From Streptomyces sp. WAC08241 (GTDB taxonomy: Bacteria; Actinomycetota; Actinomycetes; Streptomycetales; Streptomycetaceae): a stretch of DNA of 64,000 nucleotides. Under the pieces are notes generated by a model. That model was given only the letters and a program-made list of their open reading frames with translations. It did not search any database and was not told the DNA's origin. The position numbers and the translations under genes are program-made. Below, piece after piece: positions 11,261-21,274 of the stretch. The number at the start of each line of letters is the position of its first letter. The stretch's first letter is position 1. Location of the stretch: NCBI GenBank assembly GCA_007858575.1, contig CP042279.1:1674001-1738000 (forward strand). The letters are read 5' to 3'.

Positions 11261-11606
11261 ATGTATGCGGTCCCCGAGGGAAAAGTGCACCTCACCCGGC
11301 ACGAGCAGGTCTTCCTGATCACGATGCGCGGTGAGATGGATCATGACGACGCGGAAGACGTCGAGGCCGCCTGGGCGGCGGCCGGCGACGCGGCCTCCCC
11401 GATGACGGCGGTGGACCTCTCCCGGGTGACGTTCGCCGACAGCATGCTCCTCAACGCCCTGCTCGACGCCCGGCGCCGCCACCTGGCGGACGGGCGCGAA
11501 CTGGTGCTGATCGGGCCCTCCACTCCGCGGTGCGGCGGCTCCTCGACATCAGCGGGACCCTCGACCACTTCCGGATCGTCAGCACCGGCCCTCCCCGGAG
11601 AGCTGA
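11261..11606 (+). CDS. STAS-domain anti-sigma factor antagonist
   Basis: Small cytoplasmic STAS protein of about 115 residues. ATG 11261 has a GAGG about eight bases upstream. The fold runs from VHLTRHEQVFLITMRGEMD through the conserved loop VDLSRVTFADSMLLNALL; the Ser in ADSM is the expected phosphorylation site for an RsbW-type kinase. The frame breaks near 11515 (one C restores GPLHSAVRRLLDISG) and probably near 11590, giving a stop at 11604-11606. It converges on the minus-strand STAS gene starting the signalling island and probably joins the same partner-switching network. Confidence 0.75.
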
Positions 11607-11625
11607 GACCCGCGGCCCGCGCCGG

Positions 11626-11969
11626 TCAGTCGGGCGGCGGACCGGTCAGATGGTCCAGGACGTTGGTGATCTGGAGCATGCGCTCCAGGAAGTCCGGACG
11701 GTTGTCCAGGAACAGGGTGGCCCCGAGCGCACTGGCCCGGCGGTGGACGAGCAGCAGGGCGGACAGGCCCGAGGAGTCGATGTACGTCAGACCGCCGAAG
11801 TCGAGGCGTATGCCCCGGAGCGGTGGCCCGTCGCCCGTCAGGCTCCCGGTGACCGCCTCGACCAGCTCGTCGCAGGTGTCGTAGTCGAAGTCCCGCTCAC
11901 GCGCACGTACAGCGCGTCGGACTCCCGGACGAGGTCGAGGGCGAATTCCGTGGAGGTGAAGTCGTTCAT
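11626..11969 (-). CDS. STAS-domain anti-sigma factor antagonist (last gene of the signalling island)
   Basis: About 115 residues, starting at ATG 11969 within the overlap TCATGA shared with the upstream cobalamin-binding gene, so translation is probably coupled. The conserved STAS loop reads LDFGGLTYIDSSGLSALLLV; the Ser pair after Asp is the phosphoacceptor region typical of SpoIIAA/RsbV. One frame break lies near 11890. By partner switching, its unphosphorylated form should bind an RsbW-type kinase and free a sigma factor. Its natural activator is the SpoIIE phosphatase two genes upstream. Confidence 0.8.
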
Positions 11970-13043
11970 GAGCGGGGGCCGGGGACGGAACGGGCGGCGT
12001 GCTCGGCCAGGGCCGCCGCGCCCCGCTCGATCGCGTGCGTCGCGCGGGGAAGTCGCGCAGTTGCCCGGCCAGGACGTCCAGGCCGGCCACGAGGGAACGG
12101 GTGGGGACGCGGCGGGCCCCGAGGACATCGGCGGTCCAGGTGAGGAACGTGGTGAACAGCTCGGGGTCGTCCACGTAGAGGGCGGTGGCCAGGAACCCGA
12201 CGATGTGCGCGATGTCCTCCGCCGTGCGCTCGCGCTGGAGGTCGTCGTAGGCGCGCATCGGGGGAACCGGTCCTCCAGACCGGCCAGGGTCTGCCTGACC
12301 AGCCGGTGCCGGGAGCGGGCCACCATCGTGTACTCCTGGTCGGCCAGGTGCGGCAGGTCGTCCACCGCCTGCCGGCCGGCCGACGCGTCCGGCCTGGGCA
12401 GGCCCTCGTCCAGGACCGCGAGCGCGCCGCGCGCGTCGGGCGCCCACCGGTCGGCGCGCAGCGTGCGCGCGTACCGGCCGTCGGGGCCGAAGGCGCGCCC
12501 GCCCGTCAGGACCGGGACGCCCACGGCCTGGCAGGCGGTGATGGCGGCGTGGGCGGTCGGCAGGTGGGTCGGGATCGACCCGGACAGCAGGACGGCGTCG
12601 GGGTTGCTCTGGTGCAGATGGGCGACCAGGTGCGGGGTCGGGGTCTGCGCCCCCAGGTAGTCGACCCGCCAGCCGTGCAGGGAGAGGACCTCCGCGACGA
12701 GACGGGCGGGGAAGGCGTGCCACTCGCCGTCGACGCAACCGATCGTGACGCGGCCCCGTGAGGACGCCGCGCGGCCGCGCGTGCGGCGGTGCGCCAGGGA
12801 GGCGACGATGCGCTCGTTGATGGCGGTGACGGCGTGCTCCTGTGCCACGGTGATGCGGTCGGCGGCCCATTCGACGCCGACCTTCGCCTGGACCGGCGCG
12901 AGCACGTCGAGGAGCAGGGTCTCCTCCGGCACGCCCGTGTCGAGTGCCTCGTGGACGACCGAGGCGGCGGCGGGCTCGTCGCCCTCCACCGCTGCCCTCC
13001 ACAGCCGTTCCACCACCGTGTCCGTCGCGGTGGCCTGTCTCAC
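11966..13043 (-). CDS. Stand-alone cobalamin-binding regulator with CarH-like photoreceptor motifs
   Basis: About 359 residues. The N-terminal four-helix cap (about 5-90) contains EWAADRITVAQEH, an exact Wx9EH motif. The following Rossmann-like domain has VDGEWHAFPARLV with the ExH lower-ligand motif (the CarH Gly is Pro here), then LLSGSIPTHL and PVLTGGRAFG. In CarH, Wx9EH and the ExH histidine cradle adenosylcobalamin for light sensing. No MerR DNA-binding domain is present; instead a 140-residue helical C-terminus follows. GTG 13043 has GGAGGA six bases upstream and overlaps the SpoIIE stop (GTGA); the TGA overlaps the STAS ATG. Breaks lie near 12260 and 12050. Inference: a cobalamin, perhaps light, input to the adjacent phosphatase/STAS switch. 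Confidence 0.85.
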
Positions 13044-14710
13044 GTATTCCTCCCGCCGTACTGGCCGTACCCGTCGCCCGTGGTGAGCGACGAGGCCCTG
13101 GGGCGGTGATCGCCACGACGGCCATGTCGTCGTGGCGCCCTTCGTGGAGCCATTGGGCGGCCAGCATCTGTATCCGCTCCACGACCGCCTCCGCCTGCAT
13201 GCCCGCACACTCCGCCAGGGCCCTCTTCAGGCGTTCCGTGCCCAGGAACTCGTCCCCGAGGGGACCGCCCCGCGCCTCGACGATGCCGTCGGTGTAGAGC
13301 AGGCACGTCTCCCCGGGCGCGAGCACGGTCTCCACCGTGCGGGCCTCGACGGTCGGCAGCGCGCCGACCAGGGTGCCGCGGGTGGCGATCTCCTCCACCG
13401 TGCCGTCGGCGCGGGCGAGGAGCGGCGGGAGGTGTCCGGCGCTGGTCAGGCGCAGCAGCGCCCGGCCGTCCCGGTGGTGCACGGAGACGAGGACGAGGGT
13501 GGCGAAGCGGGTGTGGTGCGAGGAGAGCAGTGCGCCGTTGAGCAGGTTCAGGACCCGCTGGTGGTCCTCCGCCAGGGGAGCAGGGCGTGCAGGGTGTTGC
13601 GGATCTTGCCGGTCAGGACCGCCGCGTCCAGGCCCTTGCCCGCGACGTCGCCCAGGACGACGAGGGTCTCCCGGAGGGTCGGCGCCGGGGTGGACGTCGT
13701 AGAAGTCCCCGCCGACCCGTTCGTGGTCCTTCGAGGTGTGGTAGCCGCCGGCGTACTCCACCCCGTGGACGTGGTGCAGCGCCGGCGGCAGCAGTTCGCG
13801 CATCAGCGTGGCGGTGATGGCGGCCTGCTCGGTGTAGAGGCGGGCCGCGGACAGGGCGGCCCCGGCCCGCGCGGCGAACAGGCGCGCGAAGACCTCCTCG
13901 TTCTCGCTGAAGGCCCGTTCGGTGCCGGAGCGCAGCAGGATGAGCGCCCCGGCGGGCACCCCGTGGCCGGGGAGGGGCGTGACGATGACGGAACCGACCG
14001 GCGAGGCGAAGCCCTCGGGGACCACCCAGTCGGGGAGGTCGGCGGGGTCGATCCAGCGGGCCGGCACGGGCGGGAAGCCCTGGAGGGCCTCGGCGAGACC
14101 CGGTACGGCGGAGACGTCGACCTGCCGGACGGTCTGCGTGACGGGGCGCCCCGGCGGGCGAAGGTCAGCGGGTGGCGCCGGCCCTGGGGCGGCGCCACGA
14201 GCACGGCGGCCTCGGCGAGGTGCTCCGCGGCCATCGAGGCGGCCATCTCCATGCAGCGCCCCACGTTCAGTGTGGACAGGAGCGAGCCGGAGACCTCGGC
14301 GAGGATCCCGGACCGCGTCCGTACGTCGACCAGGGCCGTCTCGGCGAAGCGGCGATCGGTCTCGTCGACCAGCCACCAGACCACGTCACCGTCGTCGCCC
14401 GCCGTGGGGTGCGCCTCCAGGAGGCGGTCGCGGATGCGTCCGGTCAGTGGCCCGGACCCGGGGACCGACAGTCCGTCACAGATGCGCCGGTGGGCGTCCG
14501 CCAGCCAGGACGGAACCCGTTCGTGCAGCCAGTCGCCGCTCGTGGCGTCGGGCAGGAGGAACCGGGCGGCCTCGTTGATCCGTACGAGACCGCCGTGCCG
14601 GTCCACGACCAGTACGGGATAGGGGCCTCGATCCACGAGGCGCCGACCTGGAGGCCGGCACCGGACGGACGGGCGGAGGAACCGCGGGGAGCAGACACAG
14701 AAGGAGGCAC
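13040..14710 (-). CDS. PAS-sensor SpoIIE/PP2C-type serine phosphatase
   Basis: About 555 residues: a PAS-like N-terminus (PVLVVDRHGGLVRINEAARF), a GAF-like middle (about residues 110-300) and a PP2C phosphatase domain with VGGDFYDVHP, LLYTDGIVEARG and GRHDDMAVVAI carrying the metal-binding aspartates. The C-terminus is read in a third frame and ends with TGA inside GTGA of the next gene. Breaks lie near 14625, 14165, 13685, 13580 and 13105. The start is uncertain: GTG 14710 (needs the 14625 correction, restoring GASWIEAPYPVLVV) or GTG 14636. It should dephosphorylate the STAS protein encoded two genes downstream, with the cobalamin protein translated in between. Confidence 0.8.
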
Positions 14711-14770
14711 GCGGAGGCGCGCCTCACCACCTTCCTACAGGGACGACAGTTGTCCTGGGGCAACCGTCTC

Positions 14771-14795
14771 GTACCCGCCCCCGCCCTCGCAAGCC
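14771..14795 (-). promoter_or_regulatory. Candidate SigB-type promoter for the PAS/SpoIIE-B12-STAS arm
   Basis: Read on the minus strand, GGCT (14795-14792), a 15-base spacer and GGGTAC (14776-14771) fit the Streptomyces SigB consensus GNNT-N14-16-GGGTAC/T. It lies in the 110-base gap before the PAS/SpoIIE gene, with the predicted start of transcription near 14763. It would make the arm self-activating. The consensus is loose, so this is a candidate only. Confidence 0.4.
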
Positions 14796-14819
14796 GTGCC
14801 GCATATGCACATACAAGCC

Positions 14820-16481
14820 TCACAAAGTGAGGGAACGTGGCGCACCGGTCATGCGCACCGCCATCAGCGCGATGTCGTCCTCCCCGTTGGGCGGGAACGC
14901 CTCCAGGAGCCCGTCGCAGATCTCTCCGCGTCCGCCGGGAGGCCGCCGAGGACGGACTCCATGCGTTCGAGGGAGAGTCCCAGGTGCTCGTGGCGGCGTT
15001 CGATCAGCCCGTCGGTGGTCATGACGAGGATCGAGCCGGCGGGGCCTCCACCGCGGTGCTCACCGGGTGGGGAGGCCTATGCCCAGGAGCGGCCCGTGCT
15101 CGTCCAGCGAACGCACGTTCCCGTCGGGGGTGCGCAGCAGCGGCGGCAGATGGCCGGCGTTGGCGATGTGCAGGAGACCGGTCGCCTCGTCGATGAAGAC
15201 GATGCACAGGGTGAGGGTCAACCGCGCCCGGACGGCCGCCAGCAGGTGGTCGAGGCGCCCGAGGATGTCGTGGGGCGGGTGTCCTCGATGGCGTAGGCGC
15301 GCAGGGCGTGCCGGACCTGCCCCATGAGCATGGCGGCGTCGAGGGAGTGCCCGCGACGTCGCCGACGGCGAGCAGGAGGCCTCCCCGGGTGGGAAGGGCC
15401 TCGTAGAAGTCGCCGCCGATCTCCGCGTGGTCGCTGGCGGGCAGGTAGCGCACCGCGAGGTCGGCGAGGTGCGAGTCGGGCAGCGTCTCCGGCAGGAAGC
15501 TCCGCTGGAGGGTCAGCGCCAGGTCGTGCTCTCGGTGTAGCTCCGCAGGGCCTCCAGGGCGAGGGCGCACGCCTGGGCCAGTTGGGCCAGGAGCTGCTCG
15601 TCGTCGGGGTCGAGACCGCCTCCGCGGGGACCGCGAGGCACACCGGCTGCCGGCCGGGCTTGGCGCGCCACGGCCACGGCGATCCTGTCGCGGGGCGCGA
15701 ACCCCTGCGGGAAACCGGGCCACTCGCGGGCGTGGACCGTGACCAGCCGCGTCCCGGTGCGGTCTCCGAACTCGTGGTACGGAGGCAGGTCCCGGGCGTC
15801 GAGCCGCACGTCGGCGACGTTGTCGGAGGAGGCCTGCCCGCCCGCGCCGCCGCCGGCCGCCGAGGCCGGCTCCCCGTGCGGGGAGATGATCGACGCCACG
15901 GCGGGCGCCCCCAGGACGATGGCCGCGCCCCGGGCGGCCGCACGCGCGACCCCGGCGGCGCTGTCCGCACTGTAGAGGAGCAGGGTCGCCTCGTTCAGGT
16001 GCAGCAGGCGGTCCGCGAGGCGCTCGGCCCGGCGGCGCGCCCGCGCGTAGCGCAGGGTGGCCGTCACGGTGGCGAGGAGCTCGTCCGGGGCGATGGGCTC
16101 CGTCAGATAGGCGTCCGCCCCGCGGTTGAGTCCCTGGGTGCGGTCGTCGACGGTGATGGCGGACGCCGAGACGTGCAGGACGGGGAGGGCCGCCGTCGCG
16201 GGATCGGCCTTGATGCGCTCGCAGACCTCGAAACCGGTCATGTCGGGCAGCCGCACGTCGACGACGGCCACCTCCGGCAGGTCCTCGGCGTCCTTGAGCA
16301 GGGCGAGCGCCCCGGTGCCGTCCTCCGCCTCCACGACGGTGTGGCCCGCGCGGGACAGCGTGGTCCTCAGGACGTAGCGGTTGGTCGGGTTGTCGTCCAC
16401 GACCAGGACGCGCGCGGGCGAGTGGTCGGAAGGGACGGGCCTGCGATCACGGCGTGGCTCCTGCGGACGTGTGCTGCTCAC
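14820..16481 (-). CDS. Response regulator receiver - GAF-like - SpoIIE phosphatase
   Basis: About 553 residues. A receiver domain occupies about 24-145 (VLVVDDN; phospho-Asp in VAVVDVRLPDMTGFEV), followed by a linker and GAF-like region (about 160-330) and a PP2C domain with EIGGDFYEALP, ILVMTTDGLIERR and NGEDDIALMAV. GTG 16481 lies inside the end of the hybrid kinase gene (35-base overlap). The stop is TGA 14820-14822. Breaks lie near 15530, 15345, 15285, 15060 and 14925. Phosphorylation of the receiver by the upstream hybrid kinase is the obvious input; the output would be STAS protein dephosphorylation. Confidence 0.8.
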
Positions 16482-18274
16482 CGGCCTCCGCCGGAGGGGT
16501 GCGGACGGGCCCGGCCGGGTCGATGGCCAGGGCCAGGGCGATGCGTTCGGGCGTCAGGTGCGTCTTGCCCAGGACGGCCCGCGCGTGGGTCAGCCGGGAG
16601 CGGTCCACGTCGCCGGGGTCGGTCGAGGTGAGGACCACGACGGGGATGTGCGCGGTCTCCGGGTCACGCGCCAGGACCTGGAGGAGCACGTACCCGTCGG
16701 GGCCGGCATCACCAGGTCGATCAGGACCGCGTCGGGCCGCTCCGCGCGGATGACGTCGACGGCCCGCGAGCTGACCGTCACCTCCGTCACCTTCCGCGCG
16801 ACCCGGTCCAGGACCGGCCGGAGCAGCTCGATGAACGTCGTGTCGTCGTCCACGACGACCAGCGACCCCGTCCGGACGGTGTCGGCGGCCCCGGGCTGCG
16901 ACGTGTCCGGGGCGGTGAGGTCGTGACGGGCCGGGATCTCGACCCGCACCGCGGTCCCCGCACCCGGTTCGCTGGTCAGCGTGAGGACGCCGCCCAGCAG
17001 GCTGGTCAGCCTGCGGGCGTAGGGCAGGCCCAGGCCGGTGCCCGGCTGCCCCGCTGGTGGGTGCCCAGGACCTGGTAGAACTCTCGAAGACCCGGTCCTG
17101 CTGGTCCTGGGGGATCCCGATGCCCGTGTCGGTGGTGGTGAAGACGAACCAGGGCCGCCCGGCCCGGTCCTCGACCGCGACCGCGAGGCGGACCTCGCCC
17201 GCCGTGGTGAACTTCAGACCGTTGGACAGCACGTTGCGCAGGACGCGCGTGAGCATGACCTCGTCGGTGACGAGTTCCGGCACGTCCTCCACGTCGGGGA
17301 TGTCGAGCCGCACCCCGTCGCGGGCCATGTTCCGCAGCGTCCCGCGCAACTGGTGCAGCAGGGTCCGCAGGTCGGTGGGGACCAGATGCGGTTCGAGGCG
17401 TCCCGACTCGGCCTTGGCCACGTCCAGGAGCTCCTCGACCAGGGCCAGGAGCGTGCTGCCGGAGCCGGCGATCAGGGACATCTGCTGGCGCTGCTCCTCG
17501 GTCAGCGGATCGGCGTCGGGCGCGAGCAGCAGGCGGGCCAGGGCGATGACCGAGTTGACCGGGGCCCGCAGCTCGTGGCTCACGTTGGCCCAGAAGCGGG
17601 TCTTGGCCTCGCTCGCCAGCCGCAGTTGGCGAGTCTTGTCCTCCAGCTCGGCGTAGAGGGCCACCACGCCCGTGTTCGTCTCCTCCAGCTCCGCGGACAG
17701 CTCGCTGTAGAGGGCCACCACACCCTTGTTGGTCTCCTCCAGCTCGGCGTTCAGCCGCTGCAGCTCCTCCTGCTGGGCCCGCGACTCCTCCAGGGCCTGG
17801 AGGAGCTGGCGGTTCTGGATCCGCAGCTCCTCGCCCATGCTGAGGTCTCCCGAGTCGAGGAGCGCCGTACGGGCGCGCTCCGCCCTCTCCCCGGGGCGCC
17901 CCGAGGAGTCGGGCAGCCGCTGCCCGACCGTCAACGCGTGCTCTCCGGACGACGCGGTGTAGCGGCAGTGGTCCAGGAGCCGCTCGGCGGCGTCGAGCGC
18001 GTCACGGCCGGGGACGCGGGGCCGCTCCAGGTGAAACGGGCGCGGAAGAGGTCGGCTTCCCGGAGGGGCTCGCCACGTGCAGGTCCACGCGGAGCCCCGG
18101 GGCTCCCAGGAGATCACGTCCCACCTCGCTCAGTACCGTCACCACGCGCACCAGTTCGTGCCCCTCCAGGCCCAGGGCCCGGCACACCAACTGTCCGCGC
18201 CTGCGCAGTTCAAACCCGTCCCGTTCGACGGCCAGCGGAAGGACGCAGAGGCTGTCGGAGTGCGTCCGACTCAT
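16447..18274 (-). CDS. Hybrid sensor histidine kinase with C-terminal receiver
   Basis: About 610 residues, cytoplasmic. An RsbT/RsbX-like N-terminal region (MSRTHSDSLCVLPLAVERDG) is followed by a coiled coil holding a near-duplicate AELEETNKGVVALYSEL / AELEETNTGVVALYAEL. Then come the H-box FWANVSHELRAPVNSVIA, the ATPase with DTGIGIP, and a receiver domain (LVVVDDDTTF; Asp in DAVLIDLVMPGPDGY). ATG 18274 overlaps the previous stop (ATGA). Breaks lie near 18045, 17075 and 16710. The receiver ends in a Pro/Ala tail. It follows the stressosome genes directly, so its activity is probably set by RsbT or the stressosome, not a membrane signal. Confidence 0.8.
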
Positions 18275-19322
18275 CGACGGGCCGCCCGCGCGACGACGAT
18301 GCCGGCGTCGTCGCGGCGCACCCCGGCCTGCCCGAGGAGCTGGGCCGCGACGACGGCCGGCTGCCGGGCGAACAGGCCCGGGAGACCGGTCGGCGACCAG
18401 CGGTCGCTCAGGCCGTCGGAGTGCAGGACGAGGACCGCGCCCGGATCCAGGACGGTCCGGAAGGTCCGCAGCGCGGGCATCTGATGGCCCACGATCCCGG
18501 GGAGGGACAGCAGGGTGCTCCGCTTCTCGCCGTTGACGACGAAGGCGCTGATGTTGCCGACCCCGCAGTGCTCGACGGTCCCCGGGAGAAGTCGGCCCGG
18601 GCGACCGTGACCGCCGCGCCCCGGCTGCCCCGCAGCTCCGCGTGGAGGGCCCGGACGACGTCCTGGGGGCTTCCGTGGGGACCCGTCCGGAAGGCGGCCC
18701 GGGCGCGCTCGCCGGCGAGCGCCGCCAGCGGGCCGTGGCCCAGCCCGTCGCACATCATCACCGTGACCGCCCGCGCCCCGTCGGGGCCGTGCTCGGTGCG
18801 CGCGGCCCAGGTGTCCCCGCAGACCTCCTCGCCACTGATCGGGCGGGTCAGACCGGCGACCTCGGGCTCGTCGGACCCGGGGAGCGGGCCGGGGCCGTCC
18901 CCCGACCAGAACCGCGCGAGCAGGGCCGTACCCCGGCCGGCAGGGAGTGGACGTCGAAGACGTCGGCGAACCGTGCGATCGCCCCCATGCCCACGCCCAG
19001 GGTGCCGCTGCCGGACACGCCGTCCCTGAGCGCGCTGCCCACGTCGGCCATGCCCGGGCCGCTGTCCAGGGAGAGGAGTTCGAGGGCGGCGCGGTCCCGG
19101 AGGGTGGTCACCCGCAGGGCCAGCGCGCCGTCCTGGGCGTGCTTCTGCAGATTGGTGGCCGCCTCCGTCACGGCGAGCTCGATCTCGCCCGCGGACCGGA
19201 TCCATACCGATGCGCCGGGCAAGGCGCGCCGCCTCCCGCCGGGCGGCTGCGGCCACGGCGACGTCGAGGCGCAGCCACACGACGTCCTCGGCCTCGATCT
19301 CGTAACCCGACGCCGGGTTCAC
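18271..19322 (-). CDS. RsbX-like PP2C phosphatase fused to an RsbT/W-like ATPase
   Basis: About 350 residues. The N-terminal half is a GHKL ATPase of the anti-sigma kinase type (IELAVTEAATNLQKHA as N-box, LDSGPGMADV). The C-terminal half is a PP2C domain (VTVMMCDGLGHGPLAAL, LVLHSDGLSDRW, RRDDAGIVVARA). In Bacillus, RsbX resets the stressosome by dephosphorylating RsbR and RsbS. GTG 19322 overlaps the RsbT stop as GTGA. Breaks lie near 18925 and 18585, both in G/C runs. The order RsbR-S-T-X matches stressosome loci of other phyla. Confidence 0.85.
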
Positions 19323-19739
19323 CGCGCCCACTTCAGCACCGTCACTGTCGTTCCGGCGCCGGGCGCCGAATCCAGCTCGAACTCGTCCACCAGGCGCCGC
19401 GCGCCGCTGAGGCCGAGACCATCCCGCTGCCCGACGTCCAGCCGTCGGTCAGCGCCTGCTCGATGTCCGGAATGCCCGGTCCGGTGTCCGAGAAGCTCAC
19501 CCAGACGCCGACGCGCGCCATGTCGCGGACGATGGCCGCGCGCGCCGTGCCGCCCCTCCGTAGATGAGGGTGTTGCGGCCCAGCTCACTGGCGGCCGTGA
19601 CCAGCTTGGTCTGGTTGACCAGCGACAGGCCGGCCTGCTGGGCGAGGACGCGTACCGTCTGGCGGGCCTTGACGACGTCGCCGCTGGACCGGATCTCCAC
19701 TTCCTCCCGTGAGGCCTCGTCGGCCGGATACTCCCTCAC
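19319..19739 (-). CDS. rsbT: RsbT-like serine/threonine kinase of the stressosome
   Basis: About 140 residues of a GHKL kinase. N-terminal EVEIRSSGDVVKARQTVRVL and N-box KLVTAASELGRNTLIYGG match RsbT, followed by a Gly-rich lid region and the ending SGARRLVDEFELDSAPG. RsbT phosphorylates RsbR and RsbS, then leaves the complex to activate a downstream phosphatase. GTG 19739 overlaps the RsbS stop (GTGA). Breaks lie near 19560 and 19425. In Bacillus the released kinase activates RsbU; here the adjacent hybrid kinase or SpoIIE phosphatases are candidates. Confidence 0.85.
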
Positions 19740-20113
19740 GGGCGTGCCGGACGGGTGTCCTGCGCCCGGCGCAGATAGCCCAGCCCGAGCTCCAGGTTGA
19801 GCGCCGTGCGGACGCCGCCCAGCGACAGGCCGAGCTCCACCAGCGTCATGGCGACGGCCGGACGCATGCCGACGACGACCGTCTCCGCGCCGAGGACGCG
19901 GGAGATGGCGGCCGTGGTGGCCAGCATGCGGCCGACGAACGAGTCGACGATCTCCAGGGCCGAGATGTCGATGACCACGCCCCGGGCACCGGTCGCGACG
20001 ATCTGCTGGGAGAGGTCGTTCTGGAGGTCGAGCACCATCTGGTCCTCGAGGTCCACCTGGATCGACACCAGGAGGATGTCGCCGATCTTCAGGACGGGTA
20101 CGCGGTCGCTCAC
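19736..20113 (-). CDS. rsbS: RsbS-like stressosome scaffold (STAS)
   Basis: Intact, 125 residues, a single STAS domain. The phosphoacceptor segment VIDISALEIVDSFVGRM keeps the Ser of the RsbS signature, and the downstream VVVGMRPAVAMTLVELG is the second family block. With RsbR it forms the stressosome shell that sequesters RsbT. GTG 20113 overlaps the RsbR stop by four bases (GTGA), as do all junctions from RsbR to RsbX, arguing for a fixed stoichiometry by translational coupling. Confidence 0.9.
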   Translation of the reverse strand: MSDRVPVLKIGDILLVSIQVDLEDQMVLDLQNDLSQQIVATGARGVVIDISALEIVDSFVGRMLATTAAISRVLGAETVVVGMRPAVAMTLVELGLSLGGVRTALNLELGLGYLRRAQDTRPARP

Positions 20114-20953
20114 AGCAGGCCCGCCGGACGGGCCGCGGCGGCCTTGTCGATCTCCACGAGCGCGTGGCGCAGGGCGTCGGCCAGGGTCGCCTTCGTGGGG
20201 ATGTCACCGAACTCGATGCCCAGGGCGACGATGGTCTGCGCGATCTGGGGCCGGATGCCGGAGATGGTGCACTCCGCGCCCATCATCCGCGCCGCGACGA
20301 CGGTCTTGAGGAGGTGCTGGGCGACCTGGGTGTCGACGGCCGGCACACCGGTGATGTCGATGATCGCGTGCGCGGAGTTGGAGTCGACGAGGGCCTGGAG
20401 CAGCTTCTCCATGACCACCTGCGTCCGCGCGGAGTCGAGCGTGCCGACGAGCGGCACGCCCACCACCCCGTCCCACAGCTTCACCACGGGGTGGACAGCT
20501 CCAGGAGCTGCTGGGACTGCGCGGAGATGATCTCCTCGCGGGTCCGGGCGTACTCCTCCACCGTGAACAGGCCGAGGTCGTCGAGGAGGCGGGAGAACTG
20601 CAGGTAGGCGCGCACGTCCTCGACGGATCCGCCGAGGAAGGGCTCGAGCACCTCCTTGAGCGCGAAGACGCTCACGGCGGTCTCGGTCGGGGTGAACCCT
20701 GCCGGGCCCGGGTGCGCGACAGCTCGACGAGGAGGCTGCGCACGACGGCGAACCGGTCGCCGCGGCCGGACAGGCCGCCCTGCGAGACGGCCTCGGTGAT
20801 CGCCTCGTAGAGCTCGCCCAGCTCCCGGCCGAGCTCAGCGGTGCTCACGCGCCCCCGCAACGAAGCTCCGACGGTCTGCTCCCACTGCGCCACCAGTTCC
20901 GACTGCCGCGTGGTCAGTAGTTCCAGCAACCGCTTCGAGTCCTCGTTGTCCAT
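20110..20953 (-). CDS. rsbR: RsbR-like stressosome sensor protein
   Basis: About 282 residues. The N-terminal helical sensor domain (about 1-140, LLTTRQSELVAQWEQTVGAS onward) is joined by a helix to a C-terminal STAS domain (about 155-282). The STAS domain has IIDITGVPAVDTQVAQHLL, containing the Thr of the first RsbR phosphorylation site; the second site reads ISGIRP, Ser where RsbRA has Thr. ATG 20953 follows GAGGGGAAGG. Breaks lie near 20695 and 20490 (restoring TPVVKLWDGVVGVPL). It is the first gene of the operon. No ligand-binding residue is evident in the N-domain. Confidence 0.85.
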
Positions 20954-21274
20954 GCGCCTTCCCCTCACTTTTCCTGCCGTCCGAAATCCGTGCTGACCAT
21001 ACGTCACTGGCCTCCCGTGCCGTTCACATGCCTCCCGCCCTCCGTACGGACCCGGGGCGGCACGCCCACACCCCGGTCGACACCTGCCCCCGATTCCCGT
21101 TCCCACACCTGCGCCGAGATTTTCGCCACGTCCCGGATCCGCGGGACGGGAGTGGGGCAATCGGCGCAGCCGGGACGGCGGCCCGCCGGGTCCGGTGGTG
21201 CCATGGACGGGTCCCCGTGACCGGCGGGGAGGGCCGGGGAAGACCCGGCGCACCGCTTGGAGGCTTGGAGGAGC
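20954..21274. promoter_or_regulatory. Divergent promoter region between rsbR and SDR gene
   Basis: 321 bases with no supported gene. It must hold the rsbR operon promoter and the SDR promoter. No clear SigB-type element (GGGTA) was found here, unlike upstream of the PAS/SpoIIE gene. Confidence 0.4.
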
